NCBI RefSeq assembly: GCF_008831285.2
Contig: NC_045141.1
Location: 1-64,000 of the forward strand
Reading direction: 5' to 3'
DNA length: 64,000 nt
Origin: Nymphaea colorata
Lineage: Eukaryota; Streptophyta; Magnoliopsida; Nymphaeales; Nymphaeaceae
A program made the translations under genes and the position numbers. The notes beneath the pieces are model-generated. The model did no database searches and was not told the origin of the DNA. It saw nothing but the letters and a program-made list of their open reading frames with translations. The stretch's first letter is position 1. Each line of letters opens with the position of its first letter. Positions 10,073 to 22,374 of the stretch are shown in pieces.

Positions 10073-10485
10073 TAATTTGTATTCTGTTTGAATTGCAAGT
10101 GTCTTTATTGTATTGTTGAGAGCTAGAGATGCATTTAGGTCATCTTATTTAACTCTTTTTTTTTAGACTTAAATATCTTTTAGTGTTCATTTCCTTAGAA
10201 AATGTTGTCCAGGTCTCACTTTTTTTTGGAAAGACTTTTAATAGTAAATATCATTTGGAAGAGATGACTTCATATCATCTTACTAATACTTTTCTAAAAC
10301 TTGAGTATCTTGGAATGGGAGTTTCACTCACTCTTTCTTGGTCATCACAGAGAGAGAGGGAGAGAGAGACCATCATGCTTAATTAGCAAAACATCTAACT
10401 AATTTCTGTTTTGGAAACATAAATTTCTTTTCCCCATATATCTGTGTGGCTAAATACAATTAAATGAGAATACATATTAATCTGC

Positions 10486-10700
10486 AAGGGTGCGGCGAGG
10501 GTGTATAATTGTATATACACATTCATAATATATATAATTTTAGACTGTTTCTTAGCTTAATCTGTCATTTCTTTTTACTTTTATTACTATACATAAAGAA
10601 AGAAAGGGACATGGAGACGAAAAAATGGAAAATATTTTGAACTTGCATAAGAAAGGACACAAGGACATGGTTGGGGTGCGTGTTGGAGCTGCACCAGCAC
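10486..10700 (+). repeat. Flanking direct repeat, left copy
   Basis: The sequence starts AGGGTGCGGCGAGGGTGTAT and contains ACTATACATAAAGAAAGAAA and GGTTGGGGTGCGTGT. It recurs in the same orientation at about 15945-16145, on the other side of the Copia-B element, with moderate divergence. An additional pair of related stretches (about 10393-10455 and 10719-10785, with CATCTAAXTAATTTCT) flanks this copy. Confidence 0.8.
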
Positions 10701-10899
10701 CAGCGTCGTGTTGACATGGCATCTAATTAATTTCTCTTTTGAAAATAAAATTTTCTTCCTCACATAGCTGCGAAGTAAGCTATAAGCATATATATAACTG
10801 GGAGTATATATACATATATGTACATACATATATGCACTGACCTGTACCCACACCCAAGTCTCTTGACAATGCTCTGGACTGGTGGCATATGCATATACA

Positions 10900-10911
10900 C
10901 TCCTCCTCAAG
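10900..10911 (-). other. Copia-B polypurine tract
   Basis: CTTGAGGAGGAG on the minus strand is the expected primer site for plus-strand synthesis. It lies just downstream of RNase H and should be followed by the 3' LTR; here only TGT matches the 5' LTR start. Confidence 0.75.
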
Positions 10912-10929
10912 TTGGGCATACATATCAAA

Positions 10930-12773
10930 CATGTCCAACTTGGATACATTTCTCTCGAACGAAGTTGAAGATAGAGCGTTCGTCAGAACATCAGCAGTTT
11001 CGTCTGCAGACTTCATGTAAGGTAAGACTAACTCTTTACCATCAATCCTTTCACGAATGAGTGACGTTCAATCTCAACATGCTTTGTTCTGTCGTGTAGT
11101 ACAGGGTTGTTGACTAAGTTGATTGTAGACTTGTTGTCACAGTACATCTTCATAGGTCCTTCAATCCCTATCCCGATATCCGTCAGCAATATTTTCAGTC
11201 ATAGTAACTCTGACACTCCCATAGCAAACCTCAGCACTAGATCGAGAACACACATCTTGTCACTTGCTCCTCCAGACAACAAGATTTCCTCCCAAGTAGA
11301 CACAATACCGTGTGATAGACCATTTAGTATCAGCACAACCTGCTCAGTCTGCATCGGAATACCCCTCGATTTCTACAGTCTCTTGTTTCACATACAAGAC
11401 TCCTTTGCCAAGATTTCTCTTCAAATAGCACAATATTCTGTCCACAGCCTTCAGGTGTGCATCAGTAGGTACATGCATGAATTGACTCAGTACATTCACC
11501 GCAAAAGTGATATCTGGTCTCATAAGGGTAAGATAAATCAACTTTCCAACCATACATTGATATCTTCCCTTAGCTTCTTCACAGAGCAACTCTCTATATC
11601 TAAGGCTTAACTTGTCTCCAGTATCAAGTGGGGTAGAAGCGGGTCTACACCCCAGTTCACCAGTCTCCTCCAACAGATCTAATGTGTATTTCCTTTGGTT
11701 TAGCACAAGGCCAGTACTAGAACTAGCAATCTCTATACCAAGAAAATACCTCAGTTTGCCATGATCCTTGAGATCAAATTCAGCAGCCAGTAACACTTTT
11801 AACTTGATGATCTCCTCCTCATCATCTCTTGTGACAATCATGTCATCCATATCGACAAGTAAAGAGTGACCCTGCCCTCTTTTTTTCTTCACAAATAGAG
11901 TGTGGTCTCCATTCCCTTGATTGTACCCATGATGTTGCAACACTCGTCTGAGCCGTTCGAACCATGTTATGGGTGACTGCTTGAGGCCACATAAGGCCTT
12001 TTTCAGCTTACAACATTTTTCTGGTTCATCATATCCTGGGGGCATACACATATACACTTCTTCTTCGAGATCACTATTGAGAAAAGCATTCTTAGCATCG
12101 AGTTGGTACATCCTCCACTCTTTCATCACAGCTAGGGACATAACAACTCTAACTGTCTTCATTTTCGCAACTGGAGTAAAAGTCTCTAAGTAATCAATCC
12201 CATATTTTTTACTAAACCCTTGGCTACAAGACGAGCTTTGTATCTTTCAACACTTCCATCCGGTTTATACTTAATGGTATACACCCACTTGGAACCAACC
12301 AAGTGAGCCGCCTCAGGAATCTTCACAACTTCCCATGTCATGTTTCTTCTCAAGGCTTCCATTTCTTCTTTCATAGCATCAGCCCACTTGGAATCACTTT
12401 GAGCTTCAGCAACGGACTTGAGAATCATAGCCAAAGAAAGAGAAGATACAAAACACTTGTAATCCTTGCTAAGTCTAGAATAAGATACAAAATTACCAAT
12501 TAGGTGTTGAGTACATAACCTGACACCCTTTCTTAGGGCAATGAGAAGTTCTTCATTTTCTTTTTCAACCCCATCTTGAGTCTTCAAGGTAGGACTTGGT
12601 TCATCCAGGGAAGGAATGGCATTGGGATTGGAAGTAGACCTCGCACCATTAGTTACCTCCTCTGTCCAGGCACCTCGTCTAGAGTAGACCTGTCCAAACA
12701 AACGATGACCTTGCTTCTCAGTTCTGGTGTCACACCCTTCCTCCTTCTCAGGTTCTTCTTTCTTGTAATCCAA
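10930..12773 (-). pseudogene. Copia-B reverse transcriptase and RNase H, broken
   Basis: 12186-12773 holds the pre-RT linker and the start of the RT (SKWVYTIKYKPDGSVERYKA). 11344-12162 holds the RT core: YQLDAKNAFLNSDLEEEVYM, the KALCGLKQSP motif and FLGIEIA. The catalytic box reads VDMDDMIVT where Y-V-D-D is canonical; both Asp are kept (11842-11853). The RNase H follows across a stop near 11340 and reaches the end of the coding region near 10930. At least one frameshift (about 12170) and one stop separate the parts. Confidence 0.88.
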
Positions 12774-12785
12774 AAAATCTGTAAA

Positions 12786-13663
12786 TTAAATCTCTTGACT
12801 CTGAGAATACTCTTTCCTAACCACAGACTTCTCCCCCTGAAGATGATTCTCACAAAGTAAGAGGTATGTTTCAAGAAGGTAACATCCTTGTAACATAAAC
12901 TCGACCAACGGTAGGATCAAGACACCTATACCTTTTCTGAGTAGGAGAATACCCAACAAACACACCCTTGATAGACCGGGGATCAAGTTTCTTAACATTG
13001 GGACTGTGATCATGAATAAAACATAAACAGTAAAAACACGAGGGGGGAGGAGAAAAGGTTGATGACTTCCCGAAAGTAAAGAACGGGGAGTCCGACCATT
13101 CAGCACACGACTGGGCATGCGGTTGATAAGATACGCATTAGTAAGAACCGCATCACCCCAATAGTGTTTGGGAAGATTCCTCTGAAACAAAAGGGCTCTT
13201 GTGACATTAAGAAGCTGGCGATTCTTCCTCTCAGCCACCCCGTTTTGTGGGGGAGAATAATTATAGGACGTCTCATGAACAATCCCCATTTTTCGAAGGA
13301 AATCCTCAACTGACTAACACATATACTCACATGCATTATCCGATCGAAAGGTTTTAACAGTTCCACCATATTGAGTTTGCACAAGTAGAATGAAAGTCTC
13401 TATGATATGAGGTACCTCACTGCGATCTTTTAACAAGTACACAAAGGTGGTCCGAGAGAAGTCATCAATAAAAGTTATAAATAATGAAAACCTTGACGGG
13501 TATGAATTCTCGAAGGCCCCCACACATCTGAGTGAACCAAGGAAAAAACTTCATTAACACAACTAGTAGAAATAGGGTACGAAGCCCTCACATGTTTGGC
13601 AAACTGACATACATCACAAGAAATCAAAGACAAGTTCAGAGTGGAACACAAATCAGGAAACAA
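12786..13663 (-). pseudogene. Copia-B integrase, frameshifted
   Basis: Three overlapping frames carry the integrase. 13475-13663 has CDVCQFAKH (the Cys pair of HHCC) and VHSDVWGPSRI (first catalytic Asp). 13314-13523 has FITFIDDFSRTTFVYLL and FRSDNACEY (second catalytic Asp). 12786-13289 has SPPQNGVAERKNRQLL, with the catalytic Glu, and PKHYWGDAVLTNAYLINRMP. All three D-D-E residues are visible, but frameshifts near 13300 and 13500 split them. Confidence 0.88.
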
Positions 13664-14133
13664 CTATTTCAAAATGCCAAAAGGTAAATGCCCAAGGCGT
13701 TCATGCCAATACAAGAAGGGTTGAAGACAATCTTCTCTTCGCTTTTCTGTCTTGCTGATCGCTGTCATAAGAGCCATGGCCACGTGTATGGAAAGACGAT
13801 ATAAGCTATCAGACACCAAACCAATCCCAATCCTCTTCCCTGTCGCCAAGTCCTGCAAAACACAGTGATTTGCAGAAAAAATGAGTTCAAAATTCAGCTC
13901 TTTAGTAAGTTTACTAATTGACAAGAGATTTAAGGGAAGTTGAGGGACATGTAATGCTCCTCGCACATGAAACTTGTCCAATAAGGACAGACTCCCTTCT
14001 CCTGCCACAAAAGTAGGGAACCATTTGCGAGAGATACTCGTTCCCTTCCAAAAGACAGCTTATACTCATGAAACAATTTAGGGTTACCCGTCCTGTGGTG
14101 AGTAGCACCACTATCCACAATCCATTCTCCCAC
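13664..14133 (-). pseudogene. Copia-B aspartic protease and pre-integrase region, frameshifted
   Basis: WIVDSGATHHRTG at about 14080-14125 holds an intact D-S-G catalytic triad. A frameshift near 13930-14000 separates it from the pre-integrase segment at 13664-14008, which contains LPLNLLSISKL and ends at WHERLGHLP, the start of the HHCC zinc-binding region. Two short alternative frames overlap here because of the frameshifts. Confidence 0.85.
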
Positions 14134-14344
14134 ACAAGAGTTACTTTATCCCCTACAATGGCAAGAGCTTGATTGGCTTTTGACTCATCTGATGCCTCAA
14201 CCTGATTGACATCGATCCGACCCAGATAAGCCCTCAGTTCACGAAGCTGTTCAGCAGAAATGGAGACCTTTCCTCCACTAGATTTTGTTTCCTCAGACAC
14301 AGTCGACTTCCCATTAGAAGACCTCCCTTTGTTACCCTTTTTCT

Positions 14345-15167
14345 TTGGATGAAGATTCTAACAGAAATCCACAGTATGACCAGTCTTTTTGTAGTGAGTA
14401 CATCTACAAAGAGATCTAGTAGTGCCTCCAGGACCACGACTAACAAGAGCAGATCTCTCATTATATGACATGAGATCCCTCTTTCCCCCAGTAGTAACCA
14501 GCCTTCTCTGTTCTTCAGCTTCAACACGAGAATACACATCTTCAATACTCGACACTTCTCATGAATTCAGAATCTGGCTTCTAACACCTTCAAACTCATC
14601 ATTCAAACCAGCTAAAAAGAGGAACACCCTATTTTCCCACTCTTTAGCTACATAAAGTGCCTGATCTTGGGGACAGTGCCAAGTAACATCAAAATAATAG
14701 TCAAGATCCTCCCACTTGACATTCAAAGCCCCATAGTAATCTGCTACATATAAGTTCCCTTACCGAAGCTCATAGACATCCTTCATTTGTTGGTAAGTCC
14801 AGATAGCCTTTTTCTTCTGGCCATACATATTCTCTAAAATCACCCACATGTCTCTAGCAGTCTTCTTCCGAAGACTAAGGGGTTGGATATCAGCGGAAAT
14901 AGAGTTGAAAATCCAAGTGTTTACTTGATTATCCTCAAGAAACCAAGTGTCCCACACACCACGTGTCTCCGCCGGTTCAGGTTTCCTTCCATTGATATAG
15001 GCAATCCGACCGCGGGCAGCAATCCCCATAGTCATAGCGGCCGACCACGGGAGGTAGTTCTCCTTGGTAAGGCAAATAGTAGTGTCCTGAACGGGAACAT
15101 TCTCAGTTCTATAAGCCCCGATTTCAGTTTGATCAGCATTATCAGTCGACGAGGAAGATGCTGCCAT
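14345..15167 (-). pseudogene. Copia-B gag, broken
   Basis: The frame starts at the ATG at 15167 (MAASSSSTDNADQTE). It contains the N-terminal Copia gag segment, with ENYLPWSAAMTMGIAARGRI and WIFNSISADIQPLSL, and runs to a stop at 14760-14762. Homology continues in other frames to a zinc knuckle reading CTHYKKTGHTVDFC at about 14360-14405. There the second Cys of the CCHC motif is Tyr, and a stop follows directly. Gag would form the virus-like particle; this copy is disrupted. Confidence 0.85.
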
Positions 15168-15277
15168 GACTACAGACCAGCCCGACGGCCGGCAGCAGCA
15201 GCGGCGACAGCAGTAGTGAGTGATAGAGAGATTAGGGTTGGAACTTCACAACCCCAAAAAATTTCCCAAACTCGTCG

Positions 15278-15289
15278 GCTCTGATACCA
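15278..15289 (-). other. Copia-B primer-binding site
   Basis: TGGTATCAGAGC on the minus strand is complementary to the 3' end of initiator tRNA-Met, the usual primer for plant Copia reverse transcription. It abuts the LTR end. Confidence 0.92.
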
Positions 15290-15531
15290 TGTAGAAATAT
15301 GAAATATAGGAAAAAAGAATACGATGAACACGATGTAACGTGAAAAAACCCACAACAAGAGAGAAAAAACCACGGATGAGGAGGAACTGGTGCCCACTAG
15401 CAACCAGACTCTCTCTCTCATGATTTCATTAACTCTCTCAAGATTAGGGTTACAATCCTTAAGTAAGGCACAACAAGGGCTACACGATGGATCCTGACCC
15501 GGTCCCAAGAACCATCTAACACGTTCCAACA
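15290..15531 (-). repeat. Copia-B 5' LTR (242 bp)
   Basis: On the minus strand it begins TGTTGGAACGTG and ends TTTCTACA, giving the usual TG...CA borders, and it is immediately followed by the primer-binding site. The short length is normal for many Copia families. No second copy was found in the window. Confidence 0.85.
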
Positions 15532-15944
15532 ATATTATCTTGCCATTGTGTGTCAACCTTTGGTTTATGCTAGCGATGTACTCTGGATAAGGCTGAAGCC
15601 TGATGGTTTTGTTATTTAATCAAAAGCCTTTTTCGTTTAGTTATGTAAATCAAATTACAACGAATCCTTGAGAAGAAATTTGTTTAGAAACATAAGGTAG
15701 GAACCAGTTCTTGACTAATTGAGCGAGTGTTAACGTATAGTAAATGTGCAAGGCCCGACATTAGTTTTATAATGTCCATTTATCCCGTGCCCAATTATGA
15801 ATGAGGACTTGCCTGCATGAAGCTAGAATCGCTGGTCAGCCATACGGCAATAAATTCATTCCCGAGCCCTGTACACTATGTCACATGAGTGCGGGGTGCC
15901 TGTGCAAGTGCGAGTGCTGGTGCGACGTATCCCAAAAAATTTGG

Positions 15945-16150
15945 GTGTGAGGGTGCGGCAAGGGTGTATATATATATAAATGTATGTATTCATAATATAT
16001 ATAATTGTAGTTTTTTTCTTAGTTTAATCTGTACTTTCTTTTACTTTTATTACTATACATAAAGAAAGAAAGGGACAGGGAGAAGAAAAAAAAGTGAAAA
16101 CTATTTTGAACTTGCATAAAAAAAGATGTGGTTGGGGTGCGTGTCAACAC
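15945..16150 (+). repeat. Flanking direct repeat, right copy
   Basis: This is the counterpart of 10486-10700: GAGGGTGCGGCAAGGGTGTA, then ACTATACATAAAGAAAGAAA and GGTTGGGGTGCGTGTCA. The stretch just before it (15866-15945), with CTATGTCACATGAGTGCGGG, has a further relative at about 21475 before a GT/TA microsatellite. This suggests a dispersed family that carries TA-rich microsatellites. Confidence 0.75.
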
Positions 16151-16251
16151 GGGTGTGGCCCCTTTTTTGAAGAGTCTATGTGACATAGCTTGTACACACC
16201 GCCCTTCACACTGGGAGCTGGCCATGCCTAAAGTCGTTACCTTCACCGCAT

Positions 16252-16690
16252 GTGGTCCGGACATACCATAACAGTCTCAAATACCTTATGAACCAAAGAG
16301 TGAGCACTCCGATCCAGCAACATTGGCTTGTCAAACTCGTGGTGTGTGACTTTGTAGTAGAACACAAGAAGGGGCAGGACAATACCACAACCGATTCACT
16401 ATCACGGGTGGGCGAAAACTTGATGACATTATCCGTGATTAGCACAAACCTATGGGAAAGGATTGCACTTGAGCAAGACTTGGTTGAGAATCTTAGATTG
16501 CTGAAAGCAACATTGAAACAAAAGGCAGGTTCTATCCCACATTATTCGGTTAAGGGCAGCATACTATGTCGAAAGGGTAAGGCAGTCATATCAAAACAGT
16601 CCGAGCTTACCCAAGAGCTAATACAACACTTTCATGACACCGTGACAGTTGGGGTATTATGTGTACGTATAGCCGACGACGCCGAGGGAT
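16252..16690 (+). pseudogene. Ty3/gypsy RNase H-integrase junction fragment
   Basis: This open frame encodes the end of the Gypsy RNase H (HNSLKYLMNQR, then GQDNTTTDSLSRV, where canonical copies have an A-D-A/S-L-S-R motif) and the beginning of the integrase zinc region (ILCRKGKAVISKQSELTQEL, then LIQHFHDT). The remaining integrase and all upstream domains are absent. The fragment stops being recognisable at about 16660-16690. Confidence 0.85.
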
Positions 16691-19660
16691 AAGCACACAA
16701 TGGGCCAGCAGCCAGCATATTAGGGACGAAGATCAGAGATGGACAGTTCGGACTGAAGAAGACTACGTGAGCTGAAAGGAGCTGAGTCGGACTGGGCTGA
16801 ACACAGTGTGCGTCAGGATCAGGTTTAGCTAGCAAGAGCTCAGGCTAACCTGAGCACGTCGCAGTTGGGTTCAAGCCCAGACCGAGTCATTGTCAGTGTT
16901 TTCTATTTTGTTGAGTCATTACAGGTTTTGTACTTGTCTCAGTCCGAGACAGCAGGTGGCACCCGAGACAGTCCAGTAGTATATAAACTGGAGACTGCGC
17001 CAAAGATTATATCTTTTGAAATTGAATCAATGAAAGACCCCTTTTCTCTCCCGCGTGGAGTGTTTGAGCTGCTTAGGTGTGGTGCCAAAAGCTTCGCCAG
17101 CAGAGGGAACCTCGCTGGAAAAGAAGAACGACTGCAGAACCAGAGGAGAGGAACTGGGAACTCTACCGAAAATGTAGGTGACGGATCTTGAGCATATGTG
17201 CAATTCCGACCAAGGTGCAGATGTCTTCCATCACCGGGACATCTAGAGGCCAGGGCAGAGGATTGTGAGCTCGATGGAGGAGCGTGGACGCCGATCACCG
17301 AGAGCCTCTCAGATCTACTGCACGACAGCCAGAGGAACATCTTCAGCCGGTAAGAATTCTAACTCCATGGAGATTCTACCGCGAGATCTTCCTGTTACCC
17401 GATCAGAAATGGAGAGGATGCTGACGTTCTGATCGATTTGAGTTTAACTTATCTAACGAGAGGAATAGATCGGTCTGATCTGACTGAGATCGAAGGATCT
17501 GAAGAAGAAATGAAGTGCTGACGAGATCGGCGAGCACGATTTCAGGCAGATCGCCTAACGAATGACTTAGATTGGCTTTAATTCTTGTTGAGATCAGTTC
17601 TTCTATCGCATTCTGTATCTAATTGTTGTGGATTACTTGTGACGAGCAACGGAGTGAAATCTGTTGAGGAATTGGATGATTGAAGACGAAGAACAGAGGA
17701 TGAATTATGTACAGGCGCAGTGACAAAAATTTCTGTTAATCTGTGAATTCCCGACGATCTGAGCAAGATCTGAATTTGAGAGTAGCTCAGTTGTCTTTGT
17801 AACTAATGGAAGAACATTCTGATGAAGTTTGAGGAGAATCCGAGCTGTTTTGGATAGCTCGCTGGAACTGATCGGAATCACGGCAGCGGATCGTGGAATT
17901 AGGCGGCGCAGTTTTGAGCGACATCAGAAACTAGGCTGATTTCAATCCTCAATGACTCACCTTTTGGATGCTGCTTTGAAGCTGAATTTTTGGGCATTCG
18001 TTCATCAGAATCTTAGCTATCACTGGTCCAAATTTCAGCTCAATCCGAGCTACGGTTGAATTTTGGCAAATTTTTGAAGGTGACTGACTCCAGACGTTGC
18101 CTGAGCCCTACGACAGACTATTTCAGGCAGAATCAGACGCATCTTTGGGCCTATCCTCAAGTACTTAGCTTCATTCATACCAATTTTCACTATTTTAGAA
18201 GCTTTGGATGTGAAGATATGAATTTTTGAAGGAGATCGACTTCTGATCTCAGCTTGAGCATCTGAGACAAGCTGTTTTAGGCAGAAATAAGTGCAACTTT
18301 CAGTTCAACGAGTTAGCTGTTGGAAGAGACTTTGGAGCTGGGTTTGGAGCATCTATCCCTCCATATTTCAGCTTCCTCTAGACAAATTTTCATGGTTTTA
18401 GGAGATCTGGATGAGGAGATATGATTTTTTGAAAGAGCACTGTTATGGAAGCTGGCTTCACACCTGCGAGAGTGATTCTCGCCAGTTTCCCCAATTTCTA
18501 TCTTAGATTTGCGTGAAACCAGAGATTTGGGTGAAACCGTGCATTCTCCATGACCTTGAATCGTGATTAATTGCAAGATATACATCTGCTTTATTGGCTG
18601 GTTCATTCGCAACATCAAATCCATTGATGTAAGTCGCCGCTGCAACCTGTTCTTGAGTTGGACCTGTATTTTTGAAGAGCACTCTGTCGGCGCTAAACGG
18701 GGCACCTGTTTTCCCCTAATTCATCACTTAACAGGGGTTCAATTGATCCTTCGTGACGCTCCTAAACCTTCCGAGTTCCCTCGTTATCATTGTACCATCG
18801 CCTACTGTGATTTTTGTGCTTCTGTAAGCTGCTGTCACAGAACTGAACAAGCAAGGAGAGACTGATCAGCAGGAAGACGTGAGCTGCTGTGGAGCTGACC
18901 ATTGAAGGGACGAGCACTGGCATCTATCCAGCGTCTGCTACCTCCTAGTTCACTCAAAATAGGGGTTTCTACTGTAATCCGATGAAGTGCAGAACTTACT
19001 AGCTTCCTGTACTTCTGATTTGATGTGACTGTGATCTGTTGTATTTCCTTGCGAGCTGAGGTGATTCGGAGAGGAGGACTCAACTGGAGATCACCATCTT
19101 GCTGTGCGCAAGATCTGAACCTGTGGAGAAGTGCTCAATACCAAGGATTGTATTGGCCTTCTTCCTCGGTGAGTGCTGGACTAGCTCCAACAAGGTACAT
19201 CTGAACCCCCCTATAGTTGCATGGGAGGGTGCATTCTATTTCCAGCCAACCTTCGTGTTTGCAGTTGTAGTGGATCCTCTAAAGCTTGTTTAGCCGAGGA
19301 CACATTCCCAAGCTGTTGGACTTACCTAGGGCGAAGGGTGTGTATTGCTCATTCTACGGATTGCATGAATGGTTTGGCATGGATGAATGATTGTTGAGTG
19401 AAGGATAGTTCAAAATTGTACCGAGAACGCTTGTAAAGCCTCACATCCCACTCTTGATTGTAGTAGGTTGAAAATTTGGGAGGGACATTCCACTTGTATT
19501 TCGGTCCTAAGGGATATATTCAGTTGGGGTTGTGTCTGACTTGGGATCGAATTTTGTATTCCCTATTCTTTTAACCTCCTTTGGCTTGTTAGTTCTCAAT
19601 AGATCTTGGGAAGCGACTGCATCTTGGTGAGATTTGAGCAGCTACAAGGGCAGGATGCAT
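16691..19660. other. Retroelement-like non-coding sequence, unassigned
   Basis: About 3 kb without credible coding frames follow the Gypsy fragment. A TATA-like TATATAAACTGG at about 16979 and TCTC-rich leader-like sequence at about 17040 resemble an LTR promoter region, and the end (about 19430-19660) resembles an LTR leader. I could not find matching ends, a primer-binding site or a second copy, so the identity is an inference only. Confidence 0.35.
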
Positions 19661-20351
19661 CAGTCACTTCTGTCAGAAATAAGTCAATGCCATAATTCTC
19701 ATTAAAATATGTTCAACTAACAGAAAATATGTCGAAATGCAGTACATAAGGATGTGTGGATCTGGATGGCATGTGGCTATGAATTTAGACTGGATCCAGT
19801 TAGATCAAAGTCAATGGCATCTGCTTAACACTGGCACTTCTGATTGACATTAAAGAACTGTATAAAATAAATAATGCTGATAGGGTCTACTTTTTATCTC
19901 TAAAATCTAAATGTTGCTTTCTATTTTGCATCTCATGTTTGATACAAAAAAAAGGATCTCATTTTTTTCTTCCTGAGAATAGTAGGAAAGCTGACCTTTC
20001 TCAACTCTGGTTTCTTCCTGTATGAAGTTAAAAAATCAAGAGCATTTCTGACAAAGGAATAAACAGTATGATACCTATAGCCTGCTTATTTTGAGATGTT
20101 TGAGTCACTGAAGTCAATTCCAGTAACAAAGAATGCTTACACTGAACTTGGGATCTCACTTTTGGCTTCCTAGTCTCCATTTCAGCAATACATCTATCTA
20201 TACGTTTAATACTTTAAGATTATATTATTAGTAACCTATGTGTGCATTGTGGGTAAAAATCGCTGAACAAATTTGAATATCTGCATGTCTAACTCCTGTA
20301 TTTTGCATGGGATTCTAATCCTTCCTCTTCTTTCTTCTGGTCATATGACAG
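19661..20351. other. Non-coding, probably intron or 5' sequence of the Dicer-like relic
   Basis: AT-rich sequence without recognisable frames, ending in a splice acceptor (TATGACAG) at 20351, directly before the first recognisable Dicer-like exon. Confidence 0.45.
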
Positions 20352-21518
20352 CTGGTGATCAACCTGAGGCCTTTCTGCCAGAGGTATTAGAAGAACGGGA
20401 ACCATTCTTCTCAAACAAACTACTGGTTCTCATTGCAATCCTTTCAAGTTATAGGTATGTAAATTTGATTTATGTTTCCACCATGGTTGTTCTTTTCTCT
20501 GAGCATGTCTACTTGTGTTAATAAATGTTGATCTCTTGAAATGTGATGCTTACTCTTTCTTAGGCATTGTCTTCATAAGTGAAAATTAGCTAGTTGATCA
20601 TAGTACTGGTTTTTTGTGTTGGATGTAGGAATTTTGCAAATATGCATATAATAATTACCTTGCGAAAACAATGAAGAAATTTTCTTTTCCTTTCTGTTAC
20701 TTGTTTTTGTGAAATGCAGTCTATCATCAGTTATCTGATTATGCTTTCTCTGAGAGGAATGTCTTAAAGAAGTGTGGCAAAAACAAGAACCTGTAACCTT
20801 TTTATTTGAATGCAGCTATGTAACTTAGTTGGAAAAGGTATAAATGTACCGATGTGACACATTTTCAAAAGGTTCGGATGCTAAACAACAAGTATTCATG
20901 TCGTCTCATTAAAATCCATCCAGATTGTCTAGCCACTTATTGATGTTCTGGGATGATGGTCAATGTCTAATTCTGGTTGCATTGTGTATCTTATTGTTCA
21001 ACATGTAATTGTGTGCATTTAAGCAAATTCCAAAAAGGATTATCTTTTTTCTTCGTACATGCAAGACTGATTTGTGATATTTTGCATTCTGACCTGAGAT
21101 CAATCACTTCCTTGTATTATTATGTGTTATTGAAATTTATTTAGTTCTTAAACTTTCAACTTTCAAGCCTCTTAAGTGCTTATATGTCTGTCATTCACTA
21201 CTTAATAAGGAGTAATTCACTGCATGTATTCAATAATTATTATGATGTTATATGAAGGTTTTGTGTACACATATGTACATTTTATCGTATATATGCATGT
21301 TAGCTAATTTGTATCTATAGGCATACCATTGTTTTTCTTTGTTGATTCCTTTTTATGTACTGTTTCTTTATTTTTTGCTTTTTCTGTTTTCTATGTCAGC
21401 CATTAAATGGTGTCTGGAGCTATTAATTGGCTAGCCACACAGCTTGAAGTCCTGTGGTTGGGACTAGCTCAACAACTATGTCACATGTGTGCAGGGTCTG
21501 AGTGTGTCGATGGGGTAT

Positions 21519-21522
21519 ATGC

Positions 21523-21583
<61 letters not shown>
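21519..21583. repeat. (GT)n-(AT)n microsatellite
   Basis: (GT)n from about 21521 to 21546 continues into (AT)n to 21583. It lies inside the Dicer-like relic, next to a sequence related to the repeat at 15866-15945. Confidence 0.95.
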
Positions 21584-21587
<4 letters not shown>

Positions 21588-22374
21588 AATAATTATTTCG
21601 TAGTTTTATTTTTACAATGTTTTATTTCTTAAAATTTTAGGCAACCTTCTTTTAAAAAATAAATACCCTGTTCATCATTTTAGAGGTTTTTTTTTAAAAG
21701 AAGCACTAATACTTTTAAAAATGATGCACCCTATCAGTACTTGTGGCAGGTTGTCTTGTTGGTGTATCTTTTAAAAGAGAGACACCTCTGTACTCTTCTT
21801 TTTAAGGACAACAATAATGTGAGAAATTATATATATAGAGCTTGAGCAATTCTAAGCTTTTGTAGTTTGATTTTCTTTTAATGGTTTTTCGTCTCTGTTA
21901 CTTTGGGAGCTTTGTTTTTAGAGCTTGAAGTAGCTCCTGTGTTTCTTGATTATTGAGATCCAACTTCATTCTAGATACGTGTTGAATCTAGTTTCCATCT
22001 GCTGCTGCTGTTTCAATACAATTGCATCAGTCATATTTCTATGTAACACATTTTTAGACTGATCATGCATGTGCAAACTTTAGGGCATCCTATGATGTAT
22101 CATTACACACCTCATTTTTGTTGGAAAAAGAGATGATAAGTGTAGGATGAGGATTTAGCAACTACATATTTTTCTTTCTATGGGCTTATGTTTCAAAAGA
22201 TAAGGAAAACGGAATGATGGACTAACTTATTCATTGTTCTTCTCTCTTTAGTTTTTGATTGATTTTTTTGTTTTAATCTATGATTCTATACTGTTAAACT
22301 AGCAAGCTTTGGTTGCTAGTCCACCAACTAGTCCCTGGCCTCCAAATTGCCAGTGCATAGATTGAGGACTTGTT

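Larger units (their letters stand above)
10900..15531 (-). mobile_element. Copia-B: Ty1/copia element with 5' LTR, lacking its 3' LTR
   Basis: Read on the minus strand, the order is 5' LTR (15531-15290), primer-binding site (15289-15278), gag, protease, integrase, reverse transcriptase, RNase H and polypurine tract (10911-10900). This is the complete Copia order. At the polypurine tract the next bases are TGTATATGC, which do not match the start of the 5' LTR (TGTTGGAACG), so the 3' LTR is missing or replaced. Several frameshifts and stops break the coding region, so the element is dead. Diverged copies of another repeat flank it at 10486-10700 and 15945-16145. Confidence 0.9.
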
